NCBI GenBank assembly: GCA_937911445.1
Contig: CALDQY010000189.1
Span: 1 to 64,000 of the forward strand
Source of the DNA: an uncultured Rhodobiaceae bacterium
GTDB lineage: Archaea; Thermoplasmatota; Poseidoniia; Poseidoniales; Poseidoniaceae
DNA length: 64,000 nucleotides
Direction of reading: 5' to 3'
Shown here: positions 18,264 through 28,192 of the stretch, in pieces
Position numbering within the stretch: the stretch's first letter is position 1
Layout of the letters: each line of letters begins with the position of its first letter
Position numbers and translations under genes: made by a program
The notes under the pieces: model-generated
Seen by the model: only the letters and a program-made list of their open reading frames with translations
Database searches by the model: none
What the model was told of the DNA's origin: nothing

Positions 18264-18446
18264 ATGAGCACTACTACTGAAAAGAAGAACGATACGAAGG
18301 CACGCATCAAAGAACTGCAAACCCAAGTCGACGATTTGAAAGAACTTGTCAACACACTACTCTCTGTCATTGTTGAAGAACCAGATGGTGTTCACAGCGG
18401 TTCTGCACCAACAGGCGGGCATCCACTCGCCAACACCTGCATGTGA
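18264..18446 (+). CDS. Small coiled-coil protein (60 aa), hypothetical
   Basis: A 60-aa ORF between tRNA-Thr and rtcB. A charged N-terminus (MSTTTEKKNDTK) leads into a single amphipathic heptad helix (KELQTQVDDLKELVNTLL), followed by a Gly/Pro-rich tail ending in CM. The composition is unlike a random ORF, and the gene exactly fills the space up to the rtcB stop. I do not recognise it. Small DNA- or RNA-associated coiled-coil proteins are common in these archaea, but no function is claimed. An upstream in-frame start at 18231 is possible but would include the hairpin. Confidence 0.5.
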   Translation: MSTTTEKKNDTKARIKELQTQVDDLKELVNTLLSVIVEEPDGVHSGSAPTGGHPLANTCM

Positions 18447-19922
18447 TCAACCTTTGATGACGGCCATTGGCTCGAGGCGTAAAACCGGACGTGCAAGGTT
18501 TGCTCGGCTTGTATTTTCGATGACTTGATCCACATTCTTGTATGCTTCTGGAGCTTCCTCGGAAAGAATATTCTTTGTTGCAGCTTGTACAACAATTCCT
18601 TTGTTGCGAAGTTCGTTTTCCTTCTGTTCAGCGTTGATTTGTTTCCTTGCAGCTGAGCGGGATAATGCTCTTCCTGCTCCATGACAAGCACTCCCGAATG
18701 CTTGGTTTTGTTGTGTTCTTGGCCCTGCCATCAGCCATGAGCCGCGACCCATATCACCAGGAACAACCACAGGTTGGCCCGTATCCGAAAAGGATGCATG
18801 AACATCGGGTTGATTGCCACTAAACGCTCTTGTTGCACCCTTCCTGTGTACGACACATGTGCAGTTTTTTCCGTGAATGACATGGTCTTCAATTTTGGCG
18901 ATGTTATGCGATACATCGTAGAGGGTTGACAATTCGACTTCTTCCCCGAGTTCAGCCTTCAAACCCTTGAACAAACGGTCCGTAAGGACAGCACGATTCG
19001 TAAAGGCAAAATTGGCTGCGGTTTTCATATCATTGAGATAGGCTTGACCTTGCTTGGAATGGATTGGTGCAGATGCGAGTTGACGATCGGGTAAAACGTA
19101 ACCCCATTCCTCATCAATCCAATCGTTTCCTCGTTGCTTAAGTCGCAATTCCAACTGGTGAATGTGGTCACTGCAAACTTGGTGGCCGAGTCCGCGGGAG
19201 CCAGAATGAATCATTGCTACAACCTGATTCTCAGAAAGATTCCAATGTTGCGCAGTCTCAACATCAACGATTTCTGAAACCCGTTGTAGTTCGAGGAAAT
19301 GGTTGCCACTTCCAAGCGTACCGAGTGCCTTCATGCCTCTTTGTTTTGCTCGATGACTGATGGATAACTCGTCAACCTCAAACGAACCATTCGACTCGAC
19401 TGTGCCTGTAGCATGATGTTGTTCAACATCGATGGATTCAAGTTCACTCAATCCTCCACGTAAAATCAGATTCAGCTTGGATTCTGACAAGTCAATACCT
19501 CCTTTGCCTGAACCACCAGCAGGTATTCTGCCGTTCAAACGACGTGCCAATTTTTCGAGGTTCGGGATGTCGTCCGCTTCTAAATTAAGAGCAACAGCTC
19601 GTACACCACAATTGATGTCAAAACCAACAGCACCAGGAGAAATTGCACCGCCCTGTTCGCCATGTTCGACATTGGTTGCCACAACGCCTCCGATGGGAAG
19701 ACCATACCCATAATGCCAATCGGCCATGCCCCAAGCGGTTCCAACCACACCGGGAAGTTCCGTTGCATTCATCAGTTGAATTGGCCCACGTCCGTCTTGA
19801 TAATTTTCGATTTCTTCCATGGTTGAGATGATGGCTGCATCAACTTTCATTCGGTTGTGCGCTTTGATTCGAACAACACCCGGCGACGACAAGTCGACGT
19901 GCTTGGTCCAATCAGCAGCCAT
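18447..19922 (-). CDS. rtcB: tRNA-splicing ligase RtcB
   Basis: A 491-aa RNA ligase that joins 2',3'-cyclic phosphate and 5'-OH ends after tRNA intron excision, using GTP and Mn2+. Hallmarks are the metal-binding Cys in FDINCGVRAVAL, the GSGNHFLELQ histidine, MIHSGSRGLGHQV, and the guanylylated histidine in the ACHGAGR motif. The length matches the family. It points toward the tRNA-Thr gene, with the small coiled-coil gene between them, and is divergent from alaS. Neither neighbouring tRNA has an intron, so the proximity need not be functional. Confidence 0.95.
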   Translation of the reverse strand: MAADWTKHVDLSSPGVVRIKAHNRMKVDAAIISTMEEIENYQDGRGPIQLMNATELPGVVGTAWGMADWHYGYGLPIGGVVATNVEHGEQGGAISPGAVGFDINCGVRAVALNLEADDIPNLEKLARRLNGRIPAGGSGKGGIDLSESKLNLILRGGLSELESIDVEQHHATGTVESNGSFEVDELSISHRAKQRGMKALGTLGSGNHFLELQRVSEIVDVETAQHWNLSENQVVAMIHSGSRGLGHQVCSDHIHQLELRLKQRGNDWIDEEWGYVLPDRQLASAPIHSKQGQAYLNDMKTAANFAFTNRAVLTDRLFKGLKAELGEEVELSTLYDVSHNIAKIEDHVIHGKNCTCVVHRKGATRAFSGNQPDVHASFSDTGQPVVVPGDMGRGSWLMAGPRTQQNQAFGSACHGAGRALSRSAARKQINAEQKENELRNKGIVVQAATKNILSEEAPEAYKNVDQVIENTSRANLARPVLRLEPMAVIKG

Positions 19923-20014
19923 GGTTGTCGTTCAACCTCTTTCTTTTGATGATTTCCACTTTTGCACACCAAATAAAGGGAGGGTTGAAAGGACGGAATA
20001 CCCCCCGCAGAAAT

Positions 20015-20019
20015 GGAGG
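20015..20019 (+). promoter_or_regulatory. Shine-Dalgarno fixing the alaS start
   Basis: GGAGG ends 7 bases before ATG 20027. This supports that start over the longer frame beginning at 19925. Confidence 0.65.
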
Positions 20020-20026
20020 CGTTCCA

Positions 20027-22876
20027 ATGAGTCTACCCCCGATTGACTTGGCAGTGTTCCATGACAATGGTTACACTCGGCATCAATGCCGTATCACTGA
20101 CTTGTGGTTCTGGACATGCGATCCCCAACGGACGACCTGCGGAGATACTCACGAAGATGAATATTCCTTTATTGGAAAACCACTTATCGAGGGATTCGAA
20201 CAACGTGGTCGTGCTTTGAAAGATGCAATGCGAGAAGCCTTCCTATCGTTTTTTGAAAAACATCAACATCATCGTGTTGAGCCCTATCCTGTTCTTGCAC
20301 GATGGCGCGATGATATTCACCTCACCATCGCATCGATTGCAGACTTCCAACCTCACGTGACCTCAGGCCAAGTGGCGCCTCCGGCGAACCCGCTCACCAT
20401 CTCACAACCGTGCATTCGTTTGACGGACGTTGATGCTGTTGGTCGTTCAGGTCGACACTTGACGACGTTCGAAATGATGGCTCACCACGTTTTCAATCGA
20501 CCTGATGATGGCGAGATGTACTACTGGATGGAAGAATGCGTTGCTTACTGTCATTCCATGCTAACCGAAACATTCGGGATTGACGAAAAGGAAATCACCT
20601 ACGTGGAGAATCCATGGTGTGGTGGAGGGAATGCAGGCCCTGCAGTCGAAGTCATTGTTGGCGGTCTCGAACTTGCAACGCTGGTGTTCATGAATCTCGA
20701 AGAATCGGACGATGGTGACATTGAACTCAAAGGAGATCGCTACAAAGAAATGCCACTGCAAATTATCGATACTGGCTATGGCCTTGAGCGATTTTGTTGG
20801 GCTGCTGCAGGAACACCCACCATCTACGAAGCGATTTACCCCGAAACGGTTGCTTGGCTCAAAGATCTGTCTGGCTTCTCAGATGTCGTCACCCGATGGC
20901 CTGATTTGGATCTCGATCAACTCCTTGGTGAGATGAGCCGTCTCAATGGAATAATGAACATCGAGCCCGGTGTTGATGCAGACGAACTTTCTCAGCTGTT
21001 CATCGCTCGTCTCGGACAACGTGGCGTTGATTTGACGAAAGAGCAATTCATGGCCATTACCGAGCCTTTGTCGCGTGTCTATGCCATTCCGGACCACCTT
21101 CACGCCTTGACGCATATGCTCGGAGATGGACTCGTTCCATCCAATGCAAAAGCTGGATACCTAGCACGTATGCTTGCCCGTCGAATTTTAAGAATGCGTG
21201 ATGATTTAGGAATGGACGTATCACTTTCTGATCTCATCAACCATCATCTTGATGTCAACATGAGTGGGCATGAAATGAAACAAACAAGGGATGGACTCTT
21301 GACCATCATGAATCTCGAAGAGGAACGTTACAGCGAAGTGTTGAGGAAAGGAACCAATCTGATTCAACAGTCCTTGAAATCTGTTGACCAAGGTGCTGAA
21401 GAATTACCGGATGAGTTGCTCTTCCAACTCAATGATTCGCATGGGTTACCTCCTGACATGGTCATCAACATGGCACAGAAGAGTGGATGGACACATTTGC
21501 GACTCCGAACAGGTTTCTCTGCGGAAATGGCTGAACGACATGCTAAGATGGCAAAGGCTGCAGCCGCAACAAGCCAACAATCCTCACTCGTTGATCAATT
21601 ACCGGTTCTTCCAGAAACGGTTCCTTTGTACTACAATGATGTTCAACAACGGAGTTTCGATGCGAGCGTGTTGGCTTCCATCCCTCTTGTTGGGGGGGTT
21701 GGGCCTGAAGGGGCGACACATGCAGTTGTTCTCTCTGAAACTTGTTTTTACCCTGAAGGCGGAGGTCAAGAAGGGGATTATGGGTCACTTACGACAGACG
21801 GAACCTCACGTCAAGTTTTGGACACGCAGAAGGAACAGAACCTTATCCTGCATCTCTGTGATGGCCCCCTTGAAATCGGGGACCTTGTTCACGGAACCAT
21901 TGACTGGCGTCGACGGAAGCAGCTGATGGATCATCATACTGCTGTCCACATCGTAGGAGGTGCTGCACGACGCATTCTTGGCCCTCACATCTATCAAGCA
22001 GGAGCGAACAAATCAACAGAACTTGCTCGTCTGGACATCACACATTACCGTCGGCTTACTCGTGACGATTTGGATGCCATTGAAATTCTTGCAAACGAAG
22101 TTCTTGGACAGGTTTCTCGTACTGAAAAGACCATCCTTCCTCGCCATGAAGCTGACAAGAAACATGGATTTGACCTCTATCAAGGAGGTGCTCCCAAAGG
22201 CAACGAAATTCGCGTGCTCCGCATCTCTGACCACGATGTACAGGCTTGTGGTGGAACACATCATGATGAGCCTGGCCAAATCGGATCGATTCGCGTGGTA
22301 CGGTCCACTGCGGTTCAAGACGGTGTCGAGCGTCTCCACATCGTCGCGGGTGAGTCCGCACTCAAGTTTGCTCGTGAACAAGACGAATTGCTCCGAGCAA
22401 CATCGCAAACATTTGCTGTCTCCTCAGAAGACCTTCCGAAAACGGCAGAGCGTTTCTTCTCCGAGTGGAAAGAACAACGTAAGCGCATTGAACAACTCGA
22501 GGCAGAAATCGTTCGACTTCGAACCTCGGGCGGTGGAGATGATTCAATGACCATTGACGGCGTTCGTGTCGTTATCATGGAAGTTGAAGGGAACTTGAAA
22601 CAGTTGACTTCGATGTTGCAAGAACTTACACGTGACGCTGCAACACCGACACTCGCAGTGTTGGGTTCCAAGGAAGGTGGTGGTAAACTCATGGTTGCAT
22701 GTACAGAAAATACGATTGCAGCAGAACGTTACAACGCAGTTGATTTGCTTCGCTCCATTATTCCAAACATCAAGGGTGGCGGTGGTGGTCGTCCAACCAT
22801 GGCTCAAGGTGGAGGTTCGGATGCAACCGGTCTGGATAATGCATTGCAAGCCGCGAAAGACCTTGTTCAATCATAA
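20027..22876 (+). CDS. alaS: Alanine--tRNA ligase
   Basis: A 949-aa archaeal-type AlaRS. The N-terminal class II core includes RTTCGDTHEDEYSFIGKP and FEMMAHHVFNRP. The editing domain has the zinc/editing signatures HHTAVHIVGGAARRILG and CGGTHHDEPG. A C-terminal coiled-coil and C-Ala domain end in a glycine-rich GGGGGRPTMAQGGG segment. The archaeal N-terminal extension (DLAVFHDNGYTRHQC) is present. The first 34 codons of the open frame (from 19925) are excluded because of the Shine-Dalgarno at 20015. It is divergent from rtcB and overlaps the convergent Nudix gene by 10 bp. Confidence 0.95.
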   Translation: MSLPPIDLAVFHDNGYTRHQCRITDLWFWTCDPQRTTCGDTHEDEYSFIGKPLIEGFEQRGRALKDAMREAFLSFFEKHQHHRVEPYPVLARWRDDIHLTIASIADFQPHVTSGQVAPPANPLTISQPCIRLTDVDAVGRSGRHLTTFEMMAHHVFNRPDDGEMYYWMEECVAYCHSMLTETFGIDEKEITYVENPWCGGGNAGPAVEVIVGGLELATLVFMNLEESDDGDIELKGDRYKEMPLQIIDTGYGLERFCWAAAGTPTIYEAIYPETVAWLKDLSGFSDVVTRWPDLDLDQLLGEMSRLNGIMNIEPGVDADELSQLFIARLGQRGVDLTKEQFMAITEPLSRVYAIPDHLHALTHMLGDGLVPSNAKAGYLARMLARRILRMRDDLGMDVSLSDLINHHLDVNMSGHEMKQTRDGLLTIMNLEEERYSEVLRKGTNLIQQSLKSVDQGAEELPDELLFQLNDSHGLPPDMVINMAQKSGWTHLRLRTGFSAEMAERHAKMAKAAAATSQQSSLVDQLPVLPETVPLYYNDVQQRSFDASVLASIPLVGGVGPEGATHAVVLSETCFYPEGGGQEGDYGSLTTDGTSRQVLDTQKEQNLILHLCDGPLEIGDLVHGTIDWRRRKQLMDHHTAVHIVGGAARRILGPHIYQAGANKSTELARLDITHYRRLTRDDLDAIEILANEVLGQVSRTEKTILPRHEADKKHGFDLYQGGAPKGNEIRVLRISDHDVQACGGTHHDEPGQIGSIRVVRSTAVQDGVERLHIVAGESALKFAREQDELLRATSQTFAVSSEDLPKTAERFFSEWKEQRKRIEQLEAEIVRLRTSGGGDDSMTIDGVRVVIMEVEGNLKQLTSMLQELTRDAATPTLAVLGSKEGGGKLMVACTENTIAAERYNAVDLLRSIIPNIKGGGGGRPTMAQGGGSDATGLDNALQAAKDLVQS

Positions 22877-23589
22877 AGCGATTCTAGTGCCAATCTGTCA
22901 AATTCAGACGCAGCATTTTCAATGGCATCGTTCAGATTGAACCAGGCCGCAGCCTCGATTTCTCCTTGTTTCAATTTCAGTTCTTCAATCGACCCGTTCC
23001 ATCGTCCACAATATGTGAAACTGACAAACGATACACCGTCTCTGAAGAAAGATCGTTGCGTGATGACAGGTTTACGATTGTCGAGTTCAATGAGAATTCC
23101 TAACTCTTCCTGTGTTTCTCGAACGCATCCCTCTGCAGGTTCTTCACTGTGATTCATGTAGCCTCCTGGTAAACCCCAGTATCCTTTGAAAAAACCTCTC
23201 TCAACCTTTGCCATGAGAATCTCCTTCTTGTTGTTGCGAATTATGACCTTGGATACGAGACGATGAAGAGAACGGTAGACCGCTTCTCGTGCTACTGGGT
23301 GAACAGCGTTGTCGGAGACGACTTTGTCTTTCCAGGTCCAATGCTCGGGCCAATCCATTTCTGGTTCACCGTGCAAGACTGTGTATGTCTCATTTCCAAA
23401 CCGAAGATCGGTTTCACGACCTGCTGTCCATGATATTCCATGATGTTCAACTTCCTCAGGTGTTGGGAATCGTAGCAAAATTTCGTTTGTGTTCCGGCCC
23501 ATGATGCAATCTTTGGGTCCATCACCATTCTCATCCACCAGCAGAAGTTTTCCGTCGTGTTCGAGATAGACGACGGTTCTCGGGTGCAT
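22867..23589 (-). CDS. Nudix hydrolase with N-terminal extension
   Basis: A 240-aa protein. A ~110-residue N-terminal part contains HPRTVVYLEHDGKLLLVDE and an FPTPEEVEHHGI segment. The Nudix domain has a complete box, G-x5-E-x7-R-E-x2-E-E-x-G, in the segment from GGYMNHSEEP to ETQEELGI, with catalytic Glu residues intact. Such enzymes cleave nucleoside diphosphates linked to another moiety. The substrate is unclear; NADH pyrophosphatase-like or ADP-ribose-like use is possible. It is divergent from the metallo-beta-lactamase gene at 23670. Confidence 0.85.
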   Translation of the reverse strand: MHPRTVVYLEHDGKLLLVDENGDGPKDCIMGRNTNEILLRFPTPEEVEHHGISWTAGRETDLRFGNETYTVLHGEPEMDWPEHWTWKDKVVSDNAVHPVAREAVYRSLHRLVSKVIIRNNKKEILMAKVERGFFKGYWGLPGGYMNHSEEPAEGCVRETQEELGILIELDNRKPVITQRSFFRDGVSFVSFTYCGRWNGSIEELKLKQGEIEAAAWFNLNDAIENAASEFDRLALESLYD

Positions 23590-23669
23590 GGTCCTTCCTT
23601 GACTTCTCCCTTCATGAAGCCTCGTCTTTGATGGAATGGGTTGAAGTAGGACTTTGCCCTCGTTGAATC

Positions 23670-24377
23670 ATGCACGTAGAAGACATTCGTCCAGAGGGCT
23701 GGGCTTGCACATACCTCGTCGCAAACAACGGTGAAGCCGTTCTAATCGACCCTGTGTATGACTACATCAAGCATTATGAAACAGTGCTTGCAGAACGAGA
23801 CCTCAAGCTCGCAGCATGCATGGCAACACATACCCATGCCGATCACATCACCGCCTGCTTTACGCTTAGTGAGGACCGAAGCATTCCGTTTTACATGTGG
23901 AAGGATACTGCCTCTCTTGGTGTAACGGATTACATCGATGAGGACTCCACCATTACCATTGCTGGTGTGGAGTACACATTCCTTCACGTACCAGGGCACA
24001 CGCAAGATTCTGTGATTATTTGCATTGATGGTCACATTTTTACTGGCGACTTTTTGTTCAACGGTGATGCTGGTGTTGGACGTGATGACCTGCCTAGTGG
24101 TCGTCTTCTCGAACACTGGAATTCAATACAGTCGCTTTCTGTGTTGCCCGATCATGTACTCGTCTGCAGTGGTCATGAACCACCAGGGACAGAGTTGCAA
24201 ACACTCGGATGGAATCGTGAGCACAACCCAATCTTGACCATGGCCTCGTTTGAGGAATTTGTGGAGTGGCAAACTCAAACAGCCGAAAAGCTCGGCTCTG
24301 TATCGAAAATCAAAACCGCCCTCCCGGCAAACATATTCGCAGAAATTCCTGATGACATTCCTTGGCTTTCACAGTAA
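23670..24377 (+). CDS. Metallo-beta-lactamase-fold hydrolase, ETHE1/persulfide dioxygenase-like
   Basis: A 235-aa MBL-fold protein. The metal site is ATHTHADHITACF, followed by HVPGHTQDSVIICIDGHIFTGDFLF and a late SGHEPPG. The spacing and the ITACF after the HxHxDH motif resemble ETHE1-type persulfide dioxygenases more than glyoxalase II. The exact substrate is not proven. A role in sulfide/persulfide detoxification would fit the cysteine desulfurase elsewhere in the window, but this is inference. The second subtilase gene starts 38 bp downstream. Confidence 0.8.
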   Translation: MHVEDIRPEGWACTYLVANNGEAVLIDPVYDYIKHYETVLAERDLKLAACMATHTHADHITACFTLSEDRSIPFYMWKDTASLGVTDYIDEDSTITIAGVEYTFLHVPGHTQDSVIICIDGHIFTGDFLFNGDAGVGRDDLPSGRLLEHWNSIQSLSVLPDHVLVCSGHEPPGTELQTLGWNREHNPILTMASFEEFVEWQTQTAEKLGSVSKIKTALPANIFAEIPDDIPWLSQ

Positions 24378-24415
24378 GTGCAAACACATTTGAAGTGCCT
24401 TCTCGTCGGTTGAAT

Positions 24416-26950
24416 ATGTCCAAATTGCAACGTAAGAAAATCCACTTGGTTTTTTTCCTTCAATTGGTATTCCTGCTTTCACTGTCGTCACCTCTTGTAC
24501 AAGGTACAAACCCATACGGTGACGTTAGTAAAATGGACGCAGCTCTCGAGTCCGCCTTGCAATCGGCACAAGATGTCGATGAATCCTTCGAGGTGATCTT
24601 CCAACTCCATTCGCCTGTGACAGATGCTGATTTGGCTTACTTCTCTAAGATCGGAGCGACGCACCTTCACGAAGCGAAACTGATTGATGGTGGATTAATT
24701 GAAGCCCCTACGGATGTTCTTCGAAAACTTTCAAACTGGGAACGAGTCGAATATCTTGAATTAAACCGTGAATTGGATTTCTTCTATTTGCCGCCTGATT
24801 GGGGTGGTAATCCGACGGATCCCTCCCTTATGATGCATGAAACAACACATGTCGTTCGAGCAACAGACGCATGGCACCGAGCCATCATCGATGTCAATGG
24901 AAATGTACAGTTTGAAACGGACAATGCTTTCACCGAATGGGACGGAGATGGAACCGCTGTTGTCGACCTCGATACTGGTGTTGATGCGGGCCATCCAGAC
25001 TTCGATTATCTTGAACCTTGGACTGGTGAGAAAGTGATCTACTCCGCAAAATGGAATGGCGTTTGGACAGAAACTCGAAACTCCGACACATCCTCAGGAC
25101 ACGGAACACACGTCGGTGGCACCATTGCAGGAAACGGTGATGCATCTGCTGGACGAAGAGCAGGCGTTGCGAAGGGTGGACAAATGGTCGCATTAGGAAC
25201 GGGCGATGGCGCCTCCATCTTTGCTGCAGAGCAAGGTCTCGAGTGGACGTTTGAACACTCAATTCCATCGCAAAACCCGTATCATATTCGTGTTGTATCG
25301 AATTCATGGGGGACAGACGGTGATTACGATCCAAACGGCGCTATCGCTACAATCACTGACAGACTCACTTTCGAAAACGGTGTTGCCGTTATCTTTGCCG
25401 CTTCCAATTCAGGTGGCTCAGGTGGTGGAGGCGAATGTGGTGGAGATTTGCGAACAAACGTGTACGCCAACACGCCTTCTGCGATCTCCGTTGCTGCTCT
25501 GACCCATGACGGAACTCAGGTCACTTCGTTTTCTTCAAGAGGTTGTATGAATCAACAGCATACATGGCCAGATGTCGGCGCTCCAGGACGTGACATTTGG
25601 GCGACAGCCCCTCGTGGAACCGCCATCGACGCAAGCACTCGGACGCAAGGTGACCTGTATTACATGGCCATCTCAGGTACATCCATGGCAACCCCTCACG
25701 TTGGTGGCATGGCTGGAGTTATTCTCGATATCGCACCATCCTTGGGTGTCGCAGATTATCATCGCGAAGATCACGATGAAGGTGATAGCCTCGTCGGGGG
25801 TGAGGGTACTGCTGCATATGGGCAATTTGAAGATTGGGATACAGCCAACTATTCACGTGTTCACGAACTTGAATTGATTCTCGAATTAACGGCTCGCTAC
25901 GAAGGAATGGAAAATTCTTGCGAAGACGGGAACAGTGAAGATTCATGCAACGATATTCCGGAGGAATGTTATCGTTCGGCAACTGGTGAATGCCACGATT
26001 GGAGAATTGGGCACGGATTGACGGATGTCGATGCGGCTATGGCATTGGCACGAACACTTCAACTCATGCGCGACCAAGATGGCGACGGTTTCGTTGATCA
26101 TCCCGAATACACAGTTTGGGATGCATGGGCCATTTACGAATCCATGATGGTTGAAGCATCCATCCCTGTTAACACAGACCGAGTAAGTCATAGCTGGAAG
26201 GGCGATTGGAATCATTTCAACAACGGTGCTACCGGTGCTGTGTATTACACCGAAGATTCGCATTACGTTTGGATTCCAAATGGAACTACCCAAATGGAGG
26301 CTCGGTTCGTACCAACAGAATTTGATTTGGATACCGCCCAAGGAGGTGCCTTGCAACTTGAAATCGATCTTGGAGAAGATGGTAGCAACGATGCACAAGG
26401 CGCGTGTACACGTGTTTCGGACGCTTGGATTTGCGACCTCGATGTTGAATCATCGCACTGGAATTCATGGGCACATTTTGATGTCACAGGTCAGGCATTC
26501 ACGTTCTTCGGTATCCTCAACGATCCTGAGTTCTTTGAATCCCGAATTCCCTACACGGTTGACGTTACACTCACGTTGGACTTGAGCGAACCTGTCGATA
26601 TTTCCGTCGAGCAACGACCTGATTTCTACTCGGACCTCGACCCTGCCTCTCCCTCGGATGCTTACGATTCTGAGTACGATGGTATGCTCACCTTCACACG
26701 ACCAGTGTACGACCAACAAGCCGTTGCAGCATTGATTCAACCAAAGGAAGTTGCCACAGACGATGTTGAAGGAGGCTTCTTCTCCGCTCTTGGAGATCTG
26801 TTTTCCGAATACTTCGGGGCTGCAAGTTTCTTCTTCTTGTTCGTTCTTCTAAGTGCCCTCGGAATTGGATATCTCGTGCGATCGAGCCGAATCGATGAAC
26901 CGAAACTGTTGGTTTCTACATCCGTAGATGCTGAACTCATCGAAGATTAG
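24416..26950 (+). CDS. Large secreted subtilisin-like protease with C-terminal membrane anchor
   Basis: An 844-aa S8 peptidase. The signal peptide is VFFLQLVFLLSLSSPLVQG, followed by a ~120-residue I9-like prodomain (FEVIFQLHSPVTDADL). Triad: Asp186 in VVDLDTGVDAGHPDF, His229 in SSGHGTHVGG, Ser423 in ISGTSMATPHVGG. An MRDQDGDGFVD calcium-like site and beta domains follow. The protein closes with a transmembrane helix (AASFFFLFVLLSALGIGYLV) and a short cytoplasmic tail. The mature enzyme is probably tethered to the cell surface with the catalytic domain outside. It follows the MBL gene by 38 bp. Confidence 0.92.
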   Translation: MSKLQRKKIHLVFFLQLVFLLSLSSPLVQGTNPYGDVSKMDAALESALQSAQDVDESFEVIFQLHSPVTDADLAYFSKIGATHLHEAKLIDGGLIEAPTDVLRKLSNWERVEYLELNRELDFFYLPPDWGGNPTDPSLMMHETTHVVRATDAWHRAIIDVNGNVQFETDNAFTEWDGDGTAVVDLDTGVDAGHPDFDYLEPWTGEKVIYSAKWNGVWTETRNSDTSSGHGTHVGGTIAGNGDASAGRRAGVAKGGQMVALGTGDGASIFAAEQGLEWTFEHSIPSQNPYHIRVVSNSWGTDGDYDPNGAIATITDRLTFENGVAVIFAASNSGGSGGGGECGGDLRTNVYANTPSAISVAALTHDGTQVTSFSSRGCMNQQHTWPDVGAPGRDIWATAPRGTAIDASTRTQGDLYYMAISGTSMATPHVGGMAGVILDIAPSLGVADYHREDHDEGDSLVGGEGTAAYGQFEDWDTANYSRVHELELILELTARYEGMENSCEDGNSEDSCNDIPEECYRSATGECHDWRIGHGLTDVDAAMALARTLQLMRDQDGDGFVDHPEYTVWDAWAIYESMMVEASIPVNTDRVSHSWKGDWNHFNNGATGAVYYTEDSHYVWIPNGTTQMEARFVPTEFDLDTAQGGALQLEIDLGEDGSNDAQGACTRVSDAWICDLDVESSHWNSWAHFDVTGQAFTFFGILNDPEFFESRIPYTVDVTLTLDLSEPVDISVEQRPDFYSDLDPASPSDAYDSEYDGMLTFTRPVYDQQAVAALIQPKEVATDDVEGGFFSALGDLFSEYFGAASFFFLFVLLSALGIGYLVRSSRIDEPKLLVSTSVDAELIED

Positions 26951-28092
26951 AGAGGGTTCTGTGGTGCTTCTTTTGGAGCACTACTTGGCATCGATTCGAG
27001 ATCCTCAAAGGTTAGTTGTCCGGTGTGAATTTCTTCAATTTCTTGAAGCCGCTCAGCCATTGGTTTTCGTACAATAAATTCGATACGACCTTTGCTTCGT
27101 GTCAAATCGTAGGAAAGTGGGTCAAGTGCTTCGATGACCTGTTGTTCGAACGATCGTTGTACTCTTCGTCCTCTCCAAATCGAATACCCCCATTGATATG
27201 CAATCCCAACGATAGCCGCACCGTAGAGGATGGCAAGGAAGGTTGCAGCAAACAAGGCGGCATTTCCGCCGCGGGCTTCCTCAAGCAAATCTCGCCCAAG
27301 GAGAAATATCAGACCAACACCAACTAAAGGTTTGAGCAGCGACTCTACCCACTGGTCAATCGGTATGAGTCGACCTTTGGATGGGTCAACAAAGACTAGG
27401 TCTGTTTCAAACGCTGTTGATAGTACCCCGACCAGTGCCAACAAAGCGATATACAACAAGGAGGAGAGAATGATTTCAGTTCCAAAGTTATCCAACTTGA
27501 AGATCCAATGAACAATCAAATAGGCGAACAATCCCAAAAATACACCACGTGGTACTCTGTGAAAGTGCTCGATGTGCTGTGAAAATTCAGTGTAATTTCG
27601 CTCTTGTGCAGGATTACCACGGTGGGCTTGAGGGATGTGGATGATTTGCCAATGCATCGTTCGCTCGACGAGGCTCATGATTCGAATCAAGATTCGTCGC
27701 CTGATAAGAACAAATTCAACCAAAAGAATCACGGGCAGACCAACCAGCATGACTGGAAGTGCAACGATGAATGCGAGTGGAAAAATAATCAAAGCTGGAA
27801 GGATAAGGAAATGGGAAATCGATAATGGATTCAATATGTCAGCCTCAATCAACCGTTGTCGTGATGGAGTAATTCTCAAGCTTCGAGCAACATCGTTCAG
27901 TGAATGTCGATAACTTTCCAATTGTCTTCCAGAATCTATGATTTGTCGAACGTTGGTTCGGTACTCGGATTCTTCATGACTTCCACCGATCCAATACTGC
28001 CACATAAAGCGGAGCGGAATCGCTGTCAAAACAGGTACAGATAGGATGCCTAGGGCCCAGACAAGTGATTGAAGATCAACCTCTGCTGCCAT
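26947..28092 (-). CDS. Polytopic membrane protein of unknown function
   Basis: About 381 aa from MAAEVDLQSL. Helices include LVWALGILSVPVLTAIPL, FLILPALIIFPLAFIVALPVMLVGLPVILLV (two), GVFLGLFAYLIVHWIF, IILSSLLYIALLALVGVLST, LVGVGLIFLLG and LFAATFLAILYGAAIVG. The C-terminus is a soluble charged region (KGRIEFIVRKPMAERLQEIEEI). The frame is open to 28239, and a Met at 28194 would overlap the serA start codon on the other strand, so the internal start is preferred. I do not recognise the family. Confidence 0.7.
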   Translation of the reverse strand: MAAEVDLQSLVWALGILSVPVLTAIPLRFMWQYWIGGSHEESEYRTNVRQIIDSGRQLESYRHSLNDVARSLRITPSRQRLIEADILNPLSISHFLILPALIIFPLAFIVALPVMLVGLPVILLVEFVLIRRRILIRIMSLVERTMHWQIIHIPQAHRGNPAQERNYTEFSQHIEHFHRVPRGVFLGLFAYLIVHWIFKLDNFGTEIILSSLLYIALLALVGVLSTAFETDLVFVDPSKGRLIPIDQWVESLLKPLVGVGLIFLLGRDLLEEARGGNAALFAATFLAILYGAAIVGIAYQWGYSIWRGRRVQRSFEQQVIEALDPLSYDLTRSKGRIEFIVRKPMAERLQEIEEIHTGQLTFEDLESMPSSAPKEAPQNPL

Positions 28093-28192
28093 AGGCTCAC
28101 TGGACCGTCCCAGTTTTCTCCTTCCTATCAATCCATTGTGAAAAACTCGAAGCGAACCCAATGTTCTAACACCTCTTCGATAAGCATCATCC

